From Bolinopsis microptera (lineage: Eukaryota; Ctenophora; Tentaculata; Lobata; Bolinopsidae), in NCBI RefSeq assembly GCF_026151205.1, contig NC_087079.1, positions 1,638,028 to 1,702,027 of the forward strand: DNA of 64,000 nucleotides, in the 5' to 3' direction. Within the stretch, counting starts at the first letter, position 1. The number at the start of each line of letters is the position of its first letter. Under the pieces are notes generated by a model. That model was not told where the DNA came from, made no database searches, and was given only the letters and a program-made list of their open reading frames with translations. Both the position numbers and the translations under genes were made by a program. Shown here piece by piece: positions 34,701 through 43,700 of this stretch.

Positions 34701-37700
34701 TTTTTTGAAGAGTTACAATATATCAGTGCGAAGTAATTAGAAATATTTGGGAGCGCAAGTCAGTATTCAAGTCTGAGATCAAGTCACACAAGCATACAGC
34801 GATGCAGTCATGTCAAGTCACATTATATAATATGTAAGCATACAGCAGTCATGTCAGTACAGTTTAGGAAAAAATAAAGCAGTGAAAATATTCAGTACAC
34901 ACCTGACGGCAGAGATTTTCCCTTCTCGTTTGAACCTTCCGAATATTAGCCTGATTCTTCCTGTACTTTAAATACATATCTTGTGACTTCAAAACCAGCT
35001 TTTCCAGCTGAAACATTGTTGTGTCAAATGTGTTTAAAAACACACGTAATAAAGCACAGTGCCATAATACACGATAAATTACGAACAGTGCTGTAACTTA
35101 TCTGGTTTACTGGGTCAAGTTACTGAAGGATAATCTATGTAATTCACTGTGTAATTCACTGTGTTTAACAAGAAGCCTGTGTATTATGTTATATTGTAAT
35201 ATTATTATGTTAAAGGCCTTTCTTTTCGATGATTTACTGGTCTTACTGTGAGAAGAATTTTCTCATCAGAGGTATTGAAAGTTAGGTATTAGCATTTTAG
35301 CACTGTAGAATAACATTTACAATGTTATATAATATGGGTGGAGCACAGTTTATAATTTCATTAACAATGATAATTTATCATCTTATCACTTCATCATGCA
35401 GCCATTCTCTTATTCCATCCTTTAAATGGCGTGACAACAAATTACAAAGTGAGGAAATTCATGATATGATATGAGCTTAAAATATTGATTACTTAGTCCG
35501 GTGTTGTAATAAGATGTGGCAAATCTAAAAAAGGGATAAACTGAGGTAAAATCTAAAGTGGGGTTAACGGAGGTAAACGGTTCTCTATCCAACAATCTTG
35601 TAATTTATCTGGATACTCGCGACCAATCAATTTCCAGCATGTGAAGTATTGACCAATCAAATCCCAGGATAACTGTCACGTGTCAAACCTAACATGGTTC
35701 ACCCTCTGTGTTCAGATATATATATATTATATATACACAGAACTAAACTCTAAAACTTTGGTAAACTGTGTAAGTTTAAAAGTTGATAAGTAGAAACTAA
35801 CCTCTTCCTCGCCCTTCTGCTCCCCTTCCTCCAGCTGGTTAAGCTTTTGTACTTTACTGTTGAGCTCCCTGACCTTGTCTGCAGTTAAACCCGGGGGTAA
35901 CAATCCTGTGCTACTGTAACTAGCTCCAGTCCTGAAGGTGTAACATATCGGTAATAGAGGGTAATTAGAGGGTAACATGAGTTCTGTACTACCGTAACAG
36001 GTAACTACGCGTGTCGTCACCATGGTGATAGCCGATAGGTGTTTATAACATGCCCCTCACTTTACCTGTAAAGACGATACTGTCTCTGGATTGAGACAGC
36101 AGCTCTGGTCTGTTCTCTGTGTTTCCTCATCTTCTCTACCTCCCTCTTCGCACTGTAACCTCTCCAGCTGGCCTGTATTTTACTAGCAGCTGCACTTGCC
36201 ACCTGAGATTAATTAATTAATTATTCTCTCCATAAATATTATTTGCAGAAACTCTTGGGATAACTCATGCCAAATTTCCATGATCCACTTCTCTGTTCAC
36301 TTCATGTTCGATAAAGTTTTAGGAACTACGGATTCTTAATACTCTACCCTCAGGCTTCATTGCAGATATGCAGGTTATAAAGTATTTTATAAGGTATTTC
36401 AACACTTCAACAGTATACCTGGGCCTAGAAATGCAAATATTTGAACCCAGCCCCAAGGTGCAATTAATCAAAACATTCCCAGAGCTCTTTTCATTTTACT
36501 GTAACACCTCCACAAATATAATGATAGTAATATAAATCACCCCGAGTGTTGTATAGACTAGTATGTGTTAAACACAGCTGAAATTGGCTGGTAAATATGC
36601 CACCACGCAAAACAGCATTACGCCTATAGTTTCGCAACATGGTTACCATGGCAACATGCACGTTTTCACACAGTATAGGTTAAAAGTTGTCTCACTTTCG
36701 GGCGTGCTTAATTGGGGTTAATAATGCAAATGGTTATTGTTTCCAGACATGGGTTGATCGCTTTTGATGACGTCACTTTCAACTTTGACTGTGAGTAGTT
36801 GATGTTTATTAAACAAAACAAAGGTCACGTCATGTATGACGAATCATCCAGATCATCCAGATCGCAGACAAAAACCTTTTGAACTGCTAACCTACTGCCC
36901 TGGTTGATCAGTGACGTAAGACGTTTAGATTTCTTTAAAATTCGAAGAGAAAGTTACCAACGTAAATTTCAAAGCACTTAATGAGTTAATGCCTCTACGA
37001 AAGAACAGCCCTCTTGTTCTTTCATTCGAGGACGAATAATCACAAAATTACACATAACTGACATCGCGTGTCAAATCATACTCAACAGCTAGCTGATATT
37101 ATGATCATAATATAATGCTCAATAGCTAGCTGATATATTATGATCATAATATCATGTTCAACAGCTAGTTGATATTATGATCATAATATCATGCTCAACA
37201 GCTAGCTGATATGATCACTACCAAAAACTCTGTTACAAAGTGTTAACTCTTTAATAATCTAAAGTGCTGATCTCAGTGCTAAAATACACGTATAGTATAT
37301 TAGTAATGACGTATAGTACTACATAATGATTGTCGCTGTATATTGCGTATACAGTGTGTCCACATGTCTGGATTCAGTCTAAATCACTTGTCATGACAAA
37401 AATTAACACTTTGTACACTACTATTATAACTACGCTAAAACATGTCATTCGGCCACGTTTTGTAACACCAAACTTCATTGTTTAACATTACATTTGAAGG
37501 GATCGTGCGTGTAACCACGTGTCAAAAACCACATCCTTACTGTTTAAACACTGCTAGACCACGACAAAATACCAGACTGTAAATAAAACAGTCATACTGC
37601 AGAAAACCTTCGTTATTTTGCACTCCCGTGGTGTTTAGCTTTCACAAATCACTGGTTACAATAATACACAGTACAGGAAAACCCCGATTTACCGCGGAGT

Positions 37701-40700
37701 TAGGGGGAAAAGGAAACATCCGCGGTAAATCGGGGTTCGCGGTAAATCGGGGTTTTGTTTGTTTACACTATGCATGTTAAGCCCTATTTGGGGGAAGGAT
37801 ATGTCCACGGTAAATCGGGGTTTGCGGTAAATAGGGGCGCGGTAAATCGGGGTTTTAACTTTTACTGAACTAGTACCCATCTTGATAAAATACACACTTT
37901 TATTGACCATAGTCTCAAATGAAAGCTCTACCTTACCACATACACTGTAAAAAGTAACAAAAAACTTCACATTGTGCAGCTGTTATAATGTTAATAAGGA
38001 GTTAAAGTTTCTCAAATCACAAGTGTAATAATATAATGCAGCTCAGTACACGTCTTGATAAAATACACACCCTCACGACTCACATAGAACTGACTGGAAT
38101 GTCTCGAATGTATGTCACAGAGGCACGTGAAGCATGTAACTATTGTAACTATTTGGCTCACTGTAATCTAGCGTGGTAGAGTGAAGACATACTAGAGCTG
38201 TGGTAAACCGTTAACCGACACAATAATCACTGACATTGGTAGACAATAATCACTGACATGAGTAAAAGATAAAACAATAGTAATTGTCTTCCTCGTGAGG
38301 CAGAGCAATTGTTAAGATAATAGCTACAATAATAATATAAACAAGACGTGGTCCGATATTTGGAGGTATTTGAGGCTGGTTATAATAACATAGCAGGAGG
38401 GGAAATGATTTTCTGATTTAACTGTTCATTAATTAGCTAATTAGTGAACATTTAATTAGCTCATCAGCCAATTAGAAGCTCTAATACATACCGCCCACAA
38501 TTAACATTATCATAAGCAAAAGATAATTAAATAATAATAATTAAAAACGAGAAGCCAGACTCAGCTCCGTAGAATTCCACCGAATTAATATTACAGTGGA
38601 ATTAGGATTGGGATCAGGGTTAGACTTATATTATATGGGCGATTTCACGTAAAGTAAATTACACTTTGCACAAAAATTTGGCCTTATTCTGACTCTCAAG
38701 CATTACACAAACATAACAGAATCATGATAAATTGCATGAAACATCTCTTATGTACTCCACACACAGCTATATTAAGATTTTTACTCCAACTGCTATGGCT
38801 TTTGAGTGAGGCACGTTTGAAAATGTAAAGTAAATTACAGGGCACAAATTGACATTCCTGACCAACGTGTATTGAAATCTCATTTCGTGCCCAGGTGTGA
38901 GAGTAAACATTTAAATATTTTTCATGCACACTGGCAAATGTCTTGCCTGTACTGGAAAGGGTTTGTTTTGGTAAATAGTTAATAGCTGTGTTCTGTAGAA
39001 GCCTTTGTTCCTTGTAAAGTAAGTTACTCTTTTGTGTCAAGTAGTTTACACTGTTACACAATCCTTTGATTTTAACTGTTTAAAGCTGCCCCTTTGTCTT
39101 TAATTCGTTTGCTAAGTGTATGAACTATGTAATATATGATTAATAATGATATATCAGTTTATCATTAGCCAATTAAGGGGGCCGGGGGGGCCTTCATCAA
39201 AATTTTCTCGAAATTGACTTTATAGTTGTTTCTAATAGAGGGGAGTGATATCTATCAGATGCTTTTGGTCCCATGGAAAAATATTGTTCCTAGACGAAAT
39301 TATTATCGGTCAAATGTCAGCGCTTATGTGTAATTGTATTGCGCGAGCGATTTTCAATTTTTGAAAATCTTGGACCTCAAAAAATCGTCAAAAAACGAGG
39401 TTCAAGATTTTCAAAATCGAATAAAATATGTTTAAAGGCCTATCTCAAAATTCTGTTTGGCTCATCTCTTTTAAATTATCTCTAGAACATATCCTGAAAG
39501 TTTCAGGGTGATTGCTCAAAACATGTAGGAGAAAATAGATTTTTAGACTCGATTTTCAGGACACGTGATTGAAATTCGCTCGCGCAATACAATTACACAT
39601 AAGTGCTGATCTTTGACCGACAATAATTTCGGCTAGGAATAATATTTTTCCATGGGACTAAAAGCATCTGATAGATATCACTCCCTTCTATCAGAAACAA
39701 CTAAAAAGTCAATTTCGAGGGAATTTTGATGAAGACCCCCCGGCCCCCTTAAGCCCTTAATTGGTTGATTGATCCACTGATTGGGTCCACAGTTAGCCCA
39801 GTTATACAGAGTAGGTAGATGGGCGTAAATGTACGAATGTTTCCCAGCTCAAAAATTTGTGTTCAAGCAGGCCACTGAATTTTCTGTAAAGTAAAGTATT
39901 ATTTATATTATATTTTCGAAAAGTCAATTTTTAACCATTTTAAACCATTTTTATAGATTTCTTTAATGAAATTCTGACCAGAACCAATCTATTATCACTT
40001 TTAAATAACTTTTATTCTGTTTGACAATCGTTACTTGTTGTGTTTTACTACTATTACTGAATAAAAAGCATATGTGTAAATTACTTGACACGTAAATTAC
40101 TTGACATGTAACTTACTTGACGCTGGTATTGACATGATCTGATATCTATGGATCTAAATAAACAAGTACATTATGTCTTGACATCAGAATTAGCTTGTTT
40201 TAGCAAGATTTCAGCAAGAAATAACATGAAATGTGGCCAGCAGAAAACTTTTTTGTTTTTTATGTATAGTAATTTACACTAAAAACAGGAGAAAGTAGAA
40301 TAGCATTGCTCAGAATCTGCTTAAATTTTGAGTCCCAAATTTTGCATACAGCTTCAGTGAAGTGGTATGCACCTTTACAGATCAAGAATTAATGAATATT
40401 ACAACAATCTCTTTTTAGTAAACAGCTTTTATTATAGAGTAGTTTTAGCCTGTAAAACATGACAATTTATGGGTATTTTGAAAACGCGATAACACAGAAA
40501 CGAAGTGAGATATTTATAAGCGGTTTTTTGTGTCTAACAGTTTATAATCTTCTCTTTCAGACTCCAATCAAAGCTAGTGCCATAACTGAAATTAATTTTT
40601 TCCCTCCTTGTTCATGTTTCATGAAATTGCCCATATAGTGTTCGATTATAGGGTACTAGGCGTATGATATATTTCTGTAGAATTCTACAGAGCATAGAGC

Positions 40701-43700
40701 TGTGTTGGGCCTCTTGGATAATGGATAATTAAGTGCACATGAGCATAATATATAATATATAACATATAATAATACAATTGATCAACTACTAAACCAGACT
40801 CTAATTACTTCTAGGTAGGTACTATTTCTAAAATGAATATTGAGTACACTGACATGTTATATAATATAAATAATATCACTAACCTCATGTTGGTGCGATG
40901 GTATCTTGCTGGCTGGTATTGTACGGAGCTTGCTCGCCTCTTCTTGTAGCCTGGTTCTTCTCCTCTCACGTGCCTGAACACAAGGTAGTTACCATGGTAA
41001 CCTGGTGTATACTGTATAATGGAACATGTTGAGATCCAGCAAGCTCTTATTGATATGGTGTCTCACAAAAACGAGCGAATATTTAAACTGAGTCAATTAA
41101 TTTCCTGTCCAACTTAAAGTTGAGGCTCAACTGAACCACATTTAGTTACAGCAATGGGCTTACTTTGTCTGTAATTGCTCTTAATTTCATAATCTTTTAG
41201 TATTTCTGTGGCACTAAATATGAGATACATATTTAAAGCTCCAACTATCCAACAAGTCAACCAGTAAGAACAAATGTTCCTGAATTCAAATGTAAAATAA
41301 AGGGCAGCTATTTTCGTTCGCACCTTTCTCGATGACAGCTCTTTTTCTAACTCTGTATCCTTTTCCTCCTCCTCCCTCTCCTTCTTCTTCTTCAACCAGT
41401 CCCTGAACTTTAGCTGGAACTTGCTGATACGCTGGGAGTTGAGGCGCAGCTCCCTCCGTGTCACGTAACCTCTGTAAAACGCTTGTATTTTCGTGGCAGA
41501 GGAGTCTAGACGCGCCTTTTCTGCTTCATCTCTTCTCAGTTTGTCAATATACCTAAAGAATAATTGTTTGGTTAAAACGAATTATGGATATTGTAATTAA
41601 AACCGTTTCCTCATTTAGCTGATGATAACTACTAATGAGCACCTGGGCTTAAATAAATATTTAGTTCAAAACGAAATTATTTAAGTTTACGTTTAGTGTA
41701 AAGTAGACAATAGTATTTGAGTAATTATTATCAAAGACGTTTCGAGTTATTTAATATGTAGGCAATACGGCAACTCTCTAGTTTCTACTGTCTGCTGCCT
41801 CCGATACCGGTAAACGGTTACCATGGTAACGTGGTGTAACCTGAAATGTAGTTACCATGGTAACAAGTTACACCACGTTACCACGGTAATTGGTAACGTG
41901 GTGCAACTTATAACACCGTTACCATGGTAACATGGTGTAACTTATAACGCCGTTACCATGGACACGCAGTATTTACAGGTAGGAACAGTGGTGACAGTAA
42001 ACTAACCAAACTGTCAAGAACAATTGAATTGGACTGAACAGCTGCCCTGTACAAGTGTACACAAGCTCTTACAACAGTCTACAGTACGCGTAATTATTAC
42101 TGGCACTTGTACAAGTTTACATCATAGCTCTATCAGGAATCTGTGTTGAAGTACTGTGTACCTCCTAAACTGGGATAATACCACACCAACCACTAGTTTT
42201 ACACGTGGTGGAATATAGGGTTAAACTTTATCCGCCATTATATTACCCCATTATCCTTAACAGTATGGTTACCCGAGAAAATGGAGGACAATCAACGTTT
42301 TACACCTATTACTATCACGGTGCAGGACACTGTATCAGACATCCTGAGCTACTTGCCAGTGATTTAGTCTTATGGGAACCTATGCATGGTACAGCACAGC
42401 AAGGCCAACCAAAACAAAGCTACTTGTCTATAATACTGAAGGAAGTTGGGACAAACTCTAAAGAGGAACAGCAAACCCTGATGCGGGACAGGGATATATG
42501 GAGGGAATTATCTGGAGTAGATCGGACTTAGTTCCGACATAGTAGTAGTAGTACTATCACAGTGATATGATCGGTTCATTAAATAACTTTAGTAACTTTA
42601 GTAACTTTAGTAACTCACTTGAGTAGCATGTTAATGTTATCGTGGGCACCGGGAGCTGTGTTGATAACCTCCAACAAATCCACAACCTCTTCTCCGTTCT
42701 CCAGCAGTATACTCTGAACATTTATGAATTAGACTCATAATTATATTTAATTAGATAATAATGATAATTGGGATCATATTATGATAATCGATGAATTATG
42801 ATAATAGTTAGCAATGCAAATGTATTATTGAGTGTGAGAATTAACCATGCGTATCTTAACACGTGTCTTAAGACTGAGAAAATACAAACAACTTGAGAGG
42901 GGATTCTTGAAACAGATAAATGATAGCATGGTAGCAGGAGCTTTCGAAATACAAATTTGGAAATATCGTCTTCAACTAACTCAGTAACTCTGAAAGGTTG
43001 GTGCCGTTTAGCAGCCTGATAGAAAATAAGAACTAACTCTGAAAGGTTGGTGCCGTTTGGCAGCCTGGTATAAAATAAGAACTAACTCTGAAAGGTTGAT
43101 GTCGTTTGGCAGCCTGGTAGATGACATCAGCTCCAATCTGTTGTAGTGCCGGAATATCTTGTTCTGTCATCTTCAGCATTACTTCGTCAAATATCACCTG
43201 TAGTTAATGGAAACTTTTAATGAAGGTAATTATGATTTTAATCAAGGTTATTATACACTTGAGAGTTACAGCTCATGATGACTTCATGGCCAGTATGATT
43301 CGATTATCTGCAGCAAATTCTTGCAGACACAATCAGTAATGTGCAATAATTTCAACAGACTTCTATTCGTTAGTCGAATAGTCCTAGCAATAATATGAAA
43401 ATTAAAAAACGCTGTTTCTCAAAATACCTTAAACTGAGTATATTAGCATAATAGATAATACCTTAGTTCCCAAAAAATTGTGTGCCATTATATTGAGCAC
43501 AATTTATTTGAGCCCGAAAAATTTGGGCAGAAAATTTGAACTCATTTGGGCGACCGAAAATTTGGGCACAAATTCTTCGAAAAATGAACGATTTTCCACT
43601 AAAATTTCAGTTAGATATTTGCCTTAGTTCATTATTATTCCTTATTATTCCAGTCATTTTGCTTTCAATTTTAAGCATGTAGGTGATAGTCTGAGTTGTT

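Larger units (their letters stand above)
36203..40883. other. IQCB1 intron 9, overview
   Basis: A 4.7-kb non-coding intron. Besides the X-box at 36642, the 39-bp repeat, the Tigger cluster and the piggyBac-like MITE, it contains a three-copy 17-bp repeat at about 40073-40122 (GTAAATTACTTGACA). The 121-codon minus frame at 38696-39061 has no protein-like composition and is not called. Confidence 0.5.

Noticed and set aside
38696-39061. A 121-codon minus-strand frame in IQCB1 intron 9
   Set aside because: No recognisable motif, and the plus strand shows loose AAAGTAAATTAC-type repeats, so it is probably chance.
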